Notes: generated by a model not told the origin, from the letters alone. A DNA stretch of 64,000 nucleotides from Filifactor alocis ATCC 35896 (GCF_000163895.2 NC_016630.1:1364001-1428000), one strand, 5' to 3'; numbered from the stretch's first letter, positions 36,698 to 45,525 are shown. Program-made: numbers and translations.

Positions 36698-37120
36698 ATG
36701 CGTACGATATTTTTTGTATTGAACATTGTACTTTTATGTTTTTGTGCACTTACACTTAGTTGGCTGTTTAAAAACAGTTCTAAGTATCGAGATTACGACA
36801 AGCACGAAGTGATTATCCTGGAAGAGGATTCCTTCATCGTACTGGCAGGTATTCCTCAAACTTTTAAGATAGATGAAGTGGAAGCTGTCGAATTCCGTTC
36901 CTGTTACAGCATTCGTGCAGGCGGTTTTTACGGTACATTGCGTGTGCACCTAACAAACGGAAAGAGTAGCCGTCTATACCAATTTCACAGAACGATATAC
37001 GAAGACAACAACAGAGTCCCGCTTGACAGAGGAGACGATATCAATCAAGCAATCAATGCTTTGATTGCAAAATTAGAGGCACATCATATTCATGCATACA
37101 AGGAGTCGGACACAGAGTAA
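36698..37120 (+). CDS. small membrane-anchored protein of unknown function
   Basis: A protein of 140 residues with one N-terminal membrane helix (residues 4-24), then a soluble beta-rich domain with EEDSFIVLAGIPQTFKIDEV and a C-terminal helix. This layout, a membrane anchor followed by a PH-like beta domain, is common among small envelope proteins, but I recognise no family. The ATG follows AGGAG at nine bases. It stands alone on the plus strand. Confidence 0.7.
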   Translation: MRTIFFVLNIVLLCFCALTLSWLFKNSSKYRDYDKHEVIILEEDSFIVLAGIPQTFKIDEVEAVEFRSCYSIRAGGFYGTLRVHLTNGKSSRLYQFHRTIYEDNNRVPLDRGDDINQAINALIAKLEAHHIHAYKESDTE

Positions 37121-37326
37121 CAATGGGCGTATAATGATTGTCTATCAATATTATTTTTATTGATAATCACAATCCTTATAAGTCCTGCTTTGCTTATCTT
37201 ACAAATTATCTGTCAACATAATAGTTCGTATGATGAAGTTTTTGTTACATTACCGGCTTTCATATTCAGATAAAACGCAATGAATTCATTTTTTCAATCT
37301 TGCTGCTTTCAATCATGATGTTATAG

Positions 37327-37391
37327 AGAGGTTTGCTTTTGATACTGCTTGTTTTAACTAACGATGCAATATCAAAACTACCTCTTTTTTA
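37327..37391 (+). terminator. long hairpin terminator
   Basis: AGAGG...TTTTGATAcTGC pairs with GCAaTATCAAAA...CCTCT around a 17-base loop, followed by a T6 run. It probably ends the transcript of the 36698 gene. The 37121-37326 and 37392-37589 stretches show no gene. Confidence 0.65.
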
Positions 37392-37589
37392 TTGTTCTCT
37401 GTAACAATATTCTATACACACGACAAAAGGCTCCACTGTCCTCTTAAGTTCTACAGAACTTTTCCCTCAAAGAAGCACACTGATTCTCGTTCTTCTTCAA
37501 AAAATATTGACAAATTCATAAATTCCGATATAATGTAAAAAGTACGATATGGGATAAATATTGTATATTAAACAAGTTCTTATCACTAT

Positions 37590-37665
37590 GCTACTATGGC
37601 TCAGGAGGTAGAGCGTCGCCTTGGTAAGGCGGAGGTCACCGGTTCGAATCCGGTTAGTAGCTCCA
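37590..37665 (+). tRNA. tRNA-Thr (anticodon GGT), CCA encoded
   Basis: A full cloverleaf: acceptor GCTACTA/TAGTAGC, a D arm, the anticodon arm TCGCC-TTGGTAA-GGCGG with GGT at the anticodon, and the T arm ACCGG-TTCGAAT-CCGGT. The discriminator U is followed by an encoded CCA. It decodes ACC and ACU. Confidence 0.97.
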
Positions 37666-37671
37666 ATAAAA

Positions 37672-37718
37672 AGAGGGCTGTTACAGAATGAATTTTTCAC
37701 TCTGCAACAGCCCTTTGT
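37672..37718. terminator. bidirectional terminator between tRNA-Thr and prx
   Basis: AGGGCTGTTACAG and CTCTGCAACAGCCCT arms with one mismatch. The minus side ends in CTTTTTATT, good for prx; the plus side is weaker. Confidence 0.75.
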
Positions 37719-37818
37719 CTATGTTTTTTACAGTTTTACAGTATTTTTCTTTTTATCCTGATTTGTTTTTCAGTTTATCTTTATCCAATTTCTTTTTGTT
37801 TATCGCATTTTATGCTTC

Positions 37819-38358
37819 TTATAGCATATCATCTCCCGGTTCCCAATCCATAGGACACATTCCTCCGGCTTGTAGCGCTTGAAGTACACGAAGTGTTTCA
37901 TTTACGGAACGACCTACGTTCAAATCATGCACTACTTGATATTTCAACTCCCCTTCCGGATTAATGATGAACAATCCTCTCAACGCTGCTCCTGTTTCTT
38001 CGATAAATACACCATAGTCTTTGGATACTTCATGTGTAGTATCTGCTGCAAGAGGGAATTGTAGGTATCCGATTCCTCCTTTTTCTTCGTCTGCCGTAAT
38101 CCAAGACTTGTGAGAGAATTCACTATCTGTACTTACTCCCAATATTTCTGCTCCGATTTTTTGGAATTCGTGACATTTTTCACTCATAGCACGAATCTCG
38201 GTCGGACATACAAATGTAAAATCTCTCGGATAGAAGAATAATACCAACCATTTACCTTTGTAATCTGCTAATGATACCTCTTTGATTTCTGATGCATCTC
38301 CTGATACCGCCAACATTTTAAAATCCGGTGCTTTGTTTCCTACCATTCTGTTTGCCAT
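37819..38358 (-). CDS. typical 2-Cys peroxiredoxin (AhpC/Prx1 type)
   Basis: Reduces hydrogen peroxide and alkyl peroxides in the cytoplasm. The peroxidatic Cys is in FTFVCPTEIRAMSEK near residue 52, and the resolving Cys is in GGMCPMDWEPGDDML near the C-terminus. Length 179 is normal. AAGGAGG precedes the ATG. No AhpF partner is nearby, so a thioredoxin system probably reduces it. An inverted repeat about 100 bases upstream could be a PerR-type operator. Confidence 0.94.
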   Translation of the reverse strand: MANRMVGNKAPDFKMLAVSGDASEIKEVSLADYKGKWLVLFFYPRDFTFVCPTEIRAMSEKCHEFQKIGAEILGVSTDSEFSHKSWITADEEKGGIGYLQFPLAADTTHEVSKDYGVFIEETGAALRGLFIINPEGELKYQVVHDLNVGRSVNETLRVLQALQAGGMCPMDWEPGDDML

Positions 38359-38456
38359 GTTAAAATCCTCCTTATATTTTTTATTTCCGGTAATAAAATC
38401 AACACATTGAGCAATTATACTGTCAAGGTAGATTTCTTACTTCCTTGTAAATAATT

Positions 38457-38472
38457 GATAATAAATATTATC
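38457..38472. promoter_or_regulatory. inverted repeat upstream of prx, possible PerR/Fur-family operator
   Basis: GATAATAAATATTATC has perfect 7-base arms around AA. It resembles but does not equal the 7-1-7 PerR/Fur box. The remainder of 38359-38957 contains no gene that I can support. Confidence 0.35.
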
Positions 38473-38957
38473 TGTTATTTAATTACCCTTGATAATTTTA
38501 TTCTAATCAAAAAATAAAAAATATTTTTAAATATTTTAACCATGTCTGTTTATCATCTCTTAAGATACTGTTTCTCCGTTATTTTGTTGTTTTTTATATC
38601 TTAGCAAATTCCGATATCACATTTTTTTGACTCAATACAAGTCTTCCAATCTGCAACCTTCCACAACTATTCAAAATATTGTCTTGAATTTTCTTCCGAA
38701 TCTGCTCCCTGTTTTTTCTTTCTGTTTTTATATGAACCGCTGATTACAGCTTAAATGAAAATCTGCTTTTTTGATATTGCAATTTTGGATGAGTCTATTT
38801 TATTCTCTTCTTCATAGTCATGCACTATATCTGCATTTTAAAATAGTGTTTCGTATTAACAACTATTACAAAAAAATAAGATCACTCCCTTTCAGACACC
38901 ATGCCATAAAATGGAATAATCTTATTTATTTGAATTACTGTTCTCTGTATCATCTCT

Positions 38958-39416
38958 TTATTTTCTTTCGTCTAATACAAGAGGGAAAAACTTTCCGGGA
39001 CAATCTGTGCTGCTCAGCTGTTTGTGTAGTCTGATTTTTGCTTTTGGATATATCTTTTTCTTTTCGGCAATCCGAAGAAACAGTGCTTCCATCTGTGCAT
39101 ACGGGATTCGTTGTTCTCCGTTGTAGTTACCTTCCAGGCAAATTCCGTAACTCTCACGATTATGCCCTTTGACATGAACTCCTTCCTTACACTGCTCTGC
39201 CGTTTCGCTTCCTCTTAAAAGATATACTTCTCCTGTTTTGGTGATATATTCGTGGTATCCCGCACCTGCCCAACCTCGTTCTTGATGCCAACGATGAATA
39301 TCTTGCCAAGTTGCTTTGCTTGCTTCAGCATGATGAATCACAATATATTTAACATTTTGTTTCGGCAAAGGTCTTAAACTGTTTCGAAATATAATATTCG
39401 GTTTGATCAGTTTCAT
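38958..39416 (-). CDS. N-acetylmuramoyl-L-alanine amidase (amidase_2 / PGRP fold)
   Basis: Cleaves the amide between muramic acid and the stem peptide. The zinc ligands are visible in YIVIHHAEAS (first His) and in LHKQLSSTDCPGK (His and Cys of the T7-lysozyme-like arrangement), with GYHEYITKTGEVY between. It has 152 residues and no signal peptide, as in phage endolysins and recombination-linked amidases. It is the last gene of the minus-strand YvrJ/DUF2922/DUF1659 group. Its AAGGAGGA site is directly preceded by a 14-bp tandem repeat. Confidence 0.9.
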   Translation of the reverse strand: MKLIKPNIIFRNSLRPLPKQNVKYIVIHHAEASKATWQDIHRWHQERGWAGAGYHEYITKTGEVYLLRGSETAEQCKEGVHVKGHNRESYGICLEGNYNGEQRIPYAQMEALFLRIAEKKKIYPKAKIRLHKQLSSTDCPGKFFPLVLDERK

Positions 39417-39428
39417 TCTGTCCTCCTT

Positions 39429-39519
39429 CTTTTGTATTTATTCTTTTGTATTTATTCTTTTGTATTTATTCTTTTGTATTTATTCTTTTGTATTTATTCT
39501 TTTGTATTTATTCTTTTGT
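39429..39519. repeat. six perfect tandem copies of a 14-bp unit plus a partial copy
   Basis: The unit cttttgtatttatt is repeated six times just upstream of the amidase ribosome binding site, in the place of its promoter or leader. Copy-number change would alter spacing in steps of 14 bases. 39520-39806 holds nothing recognised. Confidence 0.95.
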
Positions 39520-39806
39520 TACATTGCTTTTTGTACCAATCATTTCGTACTTTTTGTAATTATGATGTAGTACTACTTTATGATGATAAGAGGTATATAC
39601 AATTCCTGACACCTGTTATCATTCTTTATATCGTTACAAAGTGTAATACAACAATGCTTTGCTTCTTTCTACAAACACTGTGTCTTTGTCGGTTTGTTCC
39701 CTTATTTATTCCTTTTTTGTTTCTTTCTTTCGTTACGATTTGATTCGTTATCTATTACTTACCATCCTATTAGCACAGTTTTTCTTGTTGAATCTCTTAC
39801 CTTCTG

Positions 39807-39947
39807 TCAGTCTTTCTTCAATTCTATTGTCAATTCATGAATACTTTCTGTCAGATAGTCCAATTTTGTCTCCAGTCGAATCAATAGGTAGATACTCACT
39901 ACAATAGGAAAACCATAATTAGATACACTTGTAATCCACTCTTCCAT
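39807..39947 (-). CDS. YvrJ family small membrane protein
   Basis: A 46-residue protein, MEEWITSVSNYGFPIVVSIY at the N-terminus, with one hydrophobic helix (13-24) and a charged amphipathic C-terminal helix. The sequence fits the YvrJ family, whose founder lies in the sigO-rsoA locus of Bacillus. AAAGGAG precedes the ATG at six bases. It lies between DUF2922 and the amidase. The function is unknown; the size and layout recall small holin-like proteins. Confidence 0.8.
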   Translation of the reverse strand: MEEWITSVSNYGFPIVVSIYLLIRLETKLDYLTESIHELTIELKKD

Positions 39948-40157
39948 GTGATACTCCTTTCTGTTTCATATGATAGACTTTCTTTTCTATCATTATTTTA
40001 TCCACTCCATTACCTGTATCATTTATTATATGTCCGGATTATGTTGTATTCTCAGAGCTGCTTTCTTTCCGAACCATCATTCTTCTGTTGCAACATCCGT
40101 CTTATCACATTGACTTTCTTATCTTTTTAGATAAGCTTTTCAGAAGTTTTTTGCAAA
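39948..40157. other. gap between DUF2922 and YvrJ genes
   Basis: Holds the hairpin ATGATAGAAAAGAAAGTCTATCAT close to the YvrJ start (arms ATGATAGA/TCTATCAT) and, at 40125-40141, the small hairpin AAAAGCTTATCT/AGATAAG. No gene is seen. Confidence 0.4.
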
Positions 40158-40182
40158 AAGGCGACTCTTATGAGTCGCCCTT
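40158..40182 (-). terminator. intrinsic terminator after DUF2922
   Basis: GGCGACTC and GAGTCGCC arms with a TTAT loop, followed on the minus strand by T5, eight bases past the stop codon. The DUF1659-DUF2922 pair can thus be transcribed apart from YvrJ and the amidase. Confidence 0.85.
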
Positions 40183-40189
40183 GCTAAGA

Positions 40190-40414
40190 TTACATGGATA
40201 CTTCCACTTCTTCTTCGTTCTTTGTTACAAGAACCACCTTCTCCAAATTCACCAACTTAGAACCGTCTGCAAACACGAATACTCCCTCTGTCAAAATATG
40301 TTGTACCAATGTTTTGACATCTGCTTGTTCTACCGGTTTTTTAGCATACGGCAATGCCATTGTGAATTTCTTTCCATTATCTTTCTTAAATTCTAATGAT
40401 AATGTTTCTGTCAT
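40190..40414 (-). CDS. DUF2922 family protein
   Basis: A soluble protein of 74 residues (MTETLSLEFKKDNGKKFTMA) with the DUF2922 pattern: short beta strands, LPYAKKP, and a conserved FADGSKLVNLEKVVLV block. It is encoded 38 bases after DUF1659 with a strong AAGGAGGTG site. Function unknown. Pairs of DUF1659 and DUF2922 beside YvrJ recur in Firmicutes. Confidence 0.82.
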   Translation of the reverse strand: MTETLSLEFKKDNGKKFTMALPYAKKPVEQADVKTLVQHILTEGVFVFADGSKLVNLEKVVLVTKNEEEVEVSM

Positions 40415-40451
40415 TCATTTCACCTCCTTTCTGATGTTTTAGATGCTCTGA

Positions 40452-40670
40452 TTATTCATTCGTCAATTCTTTGGCATCCTGTTTTTGAATTTTTCCGGAA
40501 TAAGCTTGCAATTTCAATACTTTTTGTCCAAATGCAAGAATAACATCATCAGACAAAGTTATTTTGATATTTGCAAATGTTTTGCTTTTACGGACAGTTT
40601 TTCCGGGAGTCGCTCCCGGAAGTTCGTATACCATACGAACAGCGCTTGTTTGGTTCATTACTTTTGCCAT
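40452..40670 (-). CDS. DUF1659 family protein
   Basis: A protein of 72 residues with the DUF1659 layout (MVYELPGATPGKTVRKSKTF, then DDVILAFGQKVLKLQAYSG). The ATG is preceded by AAAGGAGGCG. It is the first gene of the pair with DUF2922, to which it is weakly similar in length and pattern. The function is unknown. The cluster is divergent from the sigma-like gene at 41243. Confidence 0.8.
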   Translation of the reverse strand: MAKVMNQTSAVRMVYELPGATPGKTVRKSKTFANIKITLSDDVILAFGQKVLKLQAYSGKIQKQDAKELTNE

Positions 40671-41242
40671 TGTTCTTCGCCTCCTTTCACCCCTATATAT
40701 GCAATCGGTCGATAAAAGGGATACTGTTTTTAAGAAATAACTTGTTCTAAATAAAACCGTAGTTCAAATCCGCCTATTTCAACACATTTTTCGAATCCCA
40801 TGTTTCATCGTTGTTGAGATGTTTCTTTTGTGAAATTTGTATCGTTTTTGATGTTTCAAATGATGTTTCAAATGATGTTTCAAATTTCTTGCGAACAATG
40901 TGGCGATTTATCATGGTGGGATTTTTTTCTCCCAAGGTAGCTCTCAGTTATTTTTTGTTTTTTGTATCTCTTTCTTTTTTTAGATGCATATATTATAATG
41001 TAAGAACGGATGTTCTTTTTTGTAAGAATCATATCATTACATATTAAGATACAGTCAGACATTCAGCTTATTTGCTATGAATCAATCCGGTTGTATCCCA
41101 CTTCTTTCTTGAAACCGGTGTGTCTTGGAGGGAGTTAATTACTTTCGCACTTCGCTGTAATGAATGACAGAAACGGAACATTTGATTCTATCGGATAACA
41201 GAATACTTTGATATAAGAGATTATATGGAAGGAGTAGGTAGA
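40671..41242. other. divergent region between DUF1659 and the sigma-like gene
   Basis: A 572-bp region that should carry promoters for both directions. It holds the 12-bp triplet repeat listed separately and a plus-strand TATAAT near 40995. No shared promoter motif for the sigma-like factor could be picked out by eye. Confidence 0.5.
40850..40885. repeat. three perfect tandem copies of a 12-bp unit
   Basis: The unit gatgtttcaaat occurs three times in the divergent region upstream of DUF1659. A further related gatgtttctttt lies at 40818. Confidence 0.9.
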
Positions 41243-41839
41243 ATGAACGATGCAACAGAGGTAACCAATTGGATTGTTCAGTATCAAGCGACAGAACTCT
41301 CCGACGATACAGAAGAAAAAAATCAAAAAAGAGAAGAGGAAAAAAAGGAGTTGTTAACAAAAATCTTGAATGCATTAAAACCGATGCTTTTAGCACGATG
41401 TTCTTATTATTTTGGATATACAACCGAGGATTTGATTCAAATGGGGTATGCTCGTATGATTGAACTGCTGGATGAATACGACCCTTCCCGCACAGAGGTT
41501 CCCGTGCTTGGATATCTCAATCGTATGATTGCCTGTTACTATTTTTCGCTGAATCGCAAGATGAGAAAAGACCGGGAACGATTGCTTTCATTCGAACAAG
41601 AAACATTGGAATCAGTGTTGGTTGCAGAGGATGCCCCGAAATATGAATATGACTGGAAAAAGATTCTTTCCGTTTTAAATGAGAAAGAATACAGAATCGT
41701 TACAGAGCATATTTTGAAAAAGAAAACATTGAAAACTTTGTCTCACAGAATGCATATCTCATATCCTTATGCCAAAAAACTGAAATCATCGGCACTCAAA
41801 AAACTGCGATGTCAATTACAATCCGTCGCTTGTGTGTGA
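41243..41839 (+). CDS. small sigma-70-family factor
   Basis: A protein of 198 residues with a region-2-like part (YTTEDLIQMGYARMIELLDE, then YDPSRTEVPVLGYLNRMI) and a region-4-like C-terminus (LNEKEYRIVTEHILKKKTLK, HISYPYAKKLKSSALKKL). The N-terminal 40 residues are highly charged. I use the ATG at 41243, eight bases after GGAAGGAG; a frame from 41225 would begin at that site. It is divergent from the DUF1659/DUF2922/YvrJ/amidase genes, which are its likely targets. It recalls the sigma factor near yvrJ in Bacillus and the UviA/TcdR group. Its promoter specificity is unknown. Confidence 0.78.
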   Translation: MNDATEVTNWIVQYQATELSDDTEEKNQKREEEKKELLTKILNALKPMLLARCSYYFGYTTEDLIQMGYARMIELLDEYDPSRTEVPVLGYLNRMIACYYFSLNRKMRKDRERLLSFEQETLESVLVAEDAPKYEYDWKKILSVLNEKEYRIVTEHILKKKTLKTLSHRMHISYPYAKKLKSSALKKLRCQLQSVACV

Positions 41840-41888
41840 AAACTGTTTCAACAATACTCAAAAAACAGGTACAAACTATAAAATTTTT

Positions 41889-41925
41889 AAGCGTAGCATG
41901 TTTCATAATTGCTACGCTTTTTTAT
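41889..41925 (+). terminator. intrinsic terminator of the sigma-like gene
   Basis: AAGCGTAGCA and TGCTACGCTT arms with a T6 run, 50 bases after the stop. 41926-42240 holds nothing recognised; a TATAAT at 42242-42247 is probably the -10 element of pepD. Confidence 0.88.
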
Positions 41926-42280
41926 GCATAAAACACGGTTATAGAGAATATCACTCCTGTTTCGCTTTGTTCTGTTTCTTTTTTGGACTCTTTTCAGATT
42001 CTTTGTTGTATCACTTCATAACTTAACCAATCGAACCAAATTCCAAAATGTAATTTACCGTACATCTGATACATAACATTTTAATGAAAACAAGCTGAAA
42101 AACACAGTTAGATTTTTAGGTCTTATAAGAAACATAGCCTTAAATTAATCCAAACCAAATACAAAATAACCCTGTAGAATTCACAAAAATTTTTCAACCG
42201 AAACAGACTGCAAAACAACATTAGAATCTCTGAATTTATGGTATAATAACTCTATTCAAAAATATTGGCAGGAGGTTATG

Positions 42281-43711
42281 ATGAAAACATATTATGATTT
42301 TTTTAAGGAATTATCTTTGATTCCTCGTGAGTCGGGGAAAGAAGAAAAAATACAACAATTTTTGCTCAATTTTGCAAAAGAACATGGATTGCACGCTTTT
42401 CGGGAGGATGTGTCCGGAAATATTGTTATTCAAAAACCTGCAAGCAAGGGGTATGAACATCTTCCCGGTGTCATTTTACAAGGACATATGGATATGGTAT
42501 GTGAAAAAACACCGGATTCTACACATAATTTTGATACCGACGGAATTGAGCTGATTGAAGAAGGTTCCATTTTGCGTGCAAATAACACCACGCTCGGTGC
42601 AGACAACGGAATCGGCGTTGCGTACGCAATGGCAGTGCTTTCCGATCACTCTCTTTCTCATCCTGAACTTGAGGCAATCTTTACAACACAGGAAGAGACA
42701 ACGATGTACGGTGCGGAAAACTTGCAAGAAAACACTTTGAAAGGAAAGTATCTTTTGAATCTTGATTCCGAAGAAGAAGGTGTATTCTATGCTTCCTCTG
42801 CCGGCGGTTCTGATTTTCAGGGAAAATTAGAAGGTACTCGTGCTCTTTCACAAAAAAATTGTACCTTGGAACTCGTGATATCCAAACTTCACGGAGGACA
42901 CTCCGGAATGAACATTGCATCAGGATTCGGAAATGCAAACAAAATCATCGGTCGTGTACTGTATCAACTGAATCAAATCGTTCCTTTTGATCTTATCTCC
43001 ATTGAAGGAGGTTCTAAACCAAATGCAATTCCTCGCGATGCCAAAGCTGTTATCAATATCGAAGAAACGAATCTGTCTCGTTTGTCATCCGTTCTGCAAA
43101 ACTTGGAACAATCTTTACTACAAGAACTTGCTCCTGTCGATTCACTCTCTCTTTCATTCCAAAAAATCGACTTTGTGGAATCGGTATTCACAGAGAGTAA
43201 CAAACATTCCGTTATCTCTTTCTTGTCAATGGTTCCAAACGGAGTGCAAACCATGAGTCAAGAAATCAAACATCTGGTCGAAAGTTCTCAAAACTTGGGT
43301 ATCGTTCGTACAACAGACAATATTGTTTCTTTTGTTATCTCCATCCGCAGCTCCGTAAAATCACTTGCAGATTGGATTGGAGAAAAAAATCTTCTTCTTG
43401 CCAAGTTGTGCCGAATTGACGGTATGGTTCACAACGGATATCCCGGATGGGAGTATCAACCGAATTCTCCGCTTCGTGAGTTGGCACTTGCAATCTATCA
43501 GGAAAAATATGGACAAAAAGCTGAAATTTCCGCCATTCATGCAGGATTGGAATGTGGTTTCTTCGCAAAAAAATATCCGAATACCGATATTATCTCGTTC
43601 GGTCCGAACCTTCACCATGTGCACTCCCCGAAAGAGTATATGGAACTGGATTCAGCAGATCGTGTCTATGACTACTTGATACTTCTGCTAAAAGAAATGA
43701 TTCGACTATAA
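42281..43711 (+). CDS. pepD: aminoacyl-histidine dipeptidase (PepD, M20 family)
   Basis: A cytoplasmic zinc dipeptidase. The metal-binding motifs are QGHMDMVCEK (first His and Asp), TLGADNGIG (bridging Asp), TTQEETTMYGA (the catalytic Glu pair) and the lid motif LHGGHSGMNI. The last ligand His is in HHVHSPKEYM. The second of two adjacent ATGs, at 42281, is five bases after GGAGG and preferred. Length 476 is normal. It stands alone. Confidence 0.93.
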   Translation: MKTYYDFFKELSLIPRESGKEEKIQQFLLNFAKEHGLHAFREDVSGNIVIQKPASKGYEHLPGVILQGHMDMVCEKTPDSTHNFDTDGIELIEEGSILRANNTTLGADNGIGVAYAMAVLSDHSLSHPELEAIFTTQEETTMYGAENLQENTLKGKYLLNLDSEEEGVFYASSAGGSDFQGKLEGTRALSQKNCTLELVISKLHGGHSGMNIASGFGNANKIIGRVLYQLNQIVPFDLISIEGGSKPNAIPRDAKAVINIEETNLSRLSSVLQNLEQSLLQELAPVDSLSLSFQKIDFVESVFTESNKHSVISFLSMVPNGVQTMSQEIKHLVESSQNLGIVRTTDNIVSFVISIRSSVKSLADWIGEKNLLLAKLCRIDGMVHNGYPGWEYQPNSPLRELALAIYQEKYGQKAEISAIHAGLECGFFAKKYPNTDIISFGPNLHHVHSPKEYMELDSADRVYDYLILLLKEMIRL

Positions 43712-44082
43712 TATTTGAAACAATTCATCAACAGTTCGAATAGAAACGGCTTTTTACAGTTACCATAACATCACACTCAAACTAATAGAATGATTTCCTA
43801 AAAAATGAAGTGTTTCAGACGCTTAAAAAAGTGATAGACAGACTTTTTGAAAGTGTAAATGCACCGATTCATGAAACAATCAAAAGTATAAAGTTGTAGA
43901 GATTGGAGGAGTTCAATCGTTTCATGGGATTTTAGTATCATATGTAGAAAACAGAAAATACAAAAGCTTTGATTGATACGGAACATCCTGCTATTCCGTT
44001 CCCGTCAGGATAGCACAACAGTCAATATGGTACAAACAGATGTATTCTTAATTTTTTAAGTAATCTTTTTTTAGAGAAAACA
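43712..44082. other. gap between pepD and a minus-strand gene, with IS relic
   Basis: Besides the transposase remnant at 43804 there is no gene. The DNA after that remnant also matches the copy at 12290-12330. Confidence 0.5.
43804..43899 (+). pseudogene. 3' remnant of an IS630-type transposase (copy 2)
   Basis: The frame from 43804 reads EVFQTLKKVIDRLFESVNAP, then IHETIKSIKL and a stop, matching the copy at 12198 and the C-terminal pattern of IS630-family transposases. The upstream coding part is gone. The sequence is mutated enough to be an old insertion. Confidence 0.45.
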
Positions 44083-44125
44083 GAGAGGCTTTCAGATACC
44101 GTAAGAAATCTAAAAGCCTCTTTCT
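44083..44125. terminator. terminator between pepD and the 44188 gene
   Basis: AGAGGCTTTcAGAT and ATCTaAAAGCCTCT arms with T/A runs on both sides, so it may serve both genes. Confidence 0.8.
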
Positions 44126-44187
44126 TCATTTTTTACTTTTTCATCTAACCATCAACTTGACATCTTCATAATACTTTTTCGTTTTAT

Positions 44188-44835
44188 CTAAAATAATTCA
44201 GAAATATTGAAACCGAATACAACATCCAACTCTTTTAACAATTCATTCGTTTTATCATCAAATTTTGCCGTATTGACATCAATTTGTGCACAAAGATATG
44301 CCTTCCCTCCATCTCGAATATCCGAATACAAAAAGGTAGTGACAGGCTGTTTCTTCTCGTTCAAATATTCTACCGTTTTGATTGCAATCGTATTCCCATC
44401 TGCTGTATAAGTTTCGCCAAACAAAACATCGGTATAATTTTTTTCTGATGACTTTTGATTAAATTCTTCTATCAGTTTTTCATTTGCTGTTAATGCCGTA
44501 TCAGTTTGTTTTATATGTACACGCACCGATACTCCATGAGCACTTCCATGCAAAAAATAAACATCCTCTTGTTTGTAATTTTCTTCATAAGGAACGTATC
44601 CGTCTCGAAGTAAATCTCCCTCAGAAAAACCATCCTCATAAGCACCGATTGCTATATGGTTAAAATCGGGAGCCTTGTGATAAAGCTGTTGTAACAGTTC
44701 TATTTTTTGTGTATCCGTTAACAATTTGTTGTATGTAGGTGCTTTATCCCCGGAACGAGTTTGTGCAACACCAAACAGAATCCCTCCTATCATCAATACA
44801 GATACCACCACTGCAATCATTGTTGTTTTCTTCAT
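44188..44835 (-). CDS. secreted or membrane-anchored protein of unknown function
   Basis: A protein of 215 residues with a hydrophobic N-terminal segment (5-25) that is a signal anchor or signal peptide without a lipobox. The remaining domain is alpha/beta, with YEDGFSEGDLLRDGYVPYEE and a C-terminal KAYLCAQIDVNTAKFDD. I recognise no family. It stands alone, with GGGG-rich site before the ATG. Confidence 0.65.
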   Translation of the reverse strand: MKKTTMIAVVVSVLMIGGILFGVAQTRSGDKAPTYNKLLTDTQKIELLQQLYHKAPDFNHIAIGAYEDGFSEGDLLRDGYVPYEENYKQEDVYFLHGSAHGVSVRVHIKQTDTALTANEKLIEEFNQKSSEKNYTDVLFGETYTADGNTIAIKTVEYLNEKKQPVTTFLYSDIRDGGKAYLCAQIDVNTAKFDDKTNELLKELDVVFGFNISELF

Positions 44836-45157
44836 TACTGTATTTCCCCCTTAAAATTCGCAATCACAATCAATTAAAATGCTGTATTATTCCATCTCCC
44901 GCCGGAAACAATGTATCTCTGTTAACGATGCACAATATCATCTTAACAAAATAACATTTAATTTGCCGGCAACTGTCTTGTGCCAAATTTTTTTACTGTT
45001 AGACATAGCTTTTGAATCAATAGCATTCCTCAGCAATTTCATACTAATGGATATCTATCAAAAAGTCAAGAAATCAGATGGTGGAAAAAATGCATTGGAA
45101 AGAGTATAATACAAATAAGCAGAAAATAAAACCTTAATAAAGACGGAGGTGAAATAC

Positions 45158-45481
45158 ATGACTTTCGAGAAAATAATTACTTTTATCTTAGCGGGGATTT
45201 TTGCTTATATCAGTTTTTGTCAGTTCATAGAAAAGGGCTTTCTGTTTAATAATGCCTATATTTTTGCATCCGAAGAGGAACGAAAAAAATTAGACAGAAA
45301 AAAACATTACAGACAATCAGCAATTGTATTTTGCCTACTTAGCACAGTATTTCTGATAATGGGTCTATCCATTGTTTTTCAAAATAAAAAAATGCAACTG
45401 CTTGAAATTCCTTTGATAATCGGCGCTCTGATATATGCAATCATCTCTTCTATAAAAATAGAACGAGATACCAAGAAATAA
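45158..45481 (+). CDS. small integral membrane protein (DUF3784-like)
   Basis: A protein of 107 residues with three hydrophobic segments (about 4-22, 57-77 and 84-100) and a charged stretch SEEERKKLDRKKHYRQ between the first two, as in DUF3784 proteins. The ATG at 45158 is eight bases after GGAGG; a GTG at 45149 is part of that site. No function is known. The next 45482-45809 holds a hairpin and coding-like fragments of decayed genes. Confidence 0.6.
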   Translation: MTFEKIITFILAGIFAYISFCQFIEKGFLFNNAYIFASEEERKKLDRKKHYRQSAIVFCLLSTVFLIMGLSIVFQNKKMQLLEIPLIIGALIYAIISSIKIERDTKK

Positions 45482-45525
45482 ACAGAAATTTTTTGCCACA
45501 AGCACCTGTAACATGGCAGTCACAA

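Noticed and set aside
37497..37700. Minus-strand frame of 67 residues with GATNRIRTGDLRLTKAT
   Set aside because: It is the complement of tRNA-Thr; this peptide is a well-known spurious translation of tRNA genes.
39429..39519. CRISPR array
   Set aside because: The 14-bp units are directly adjacent without spacers.
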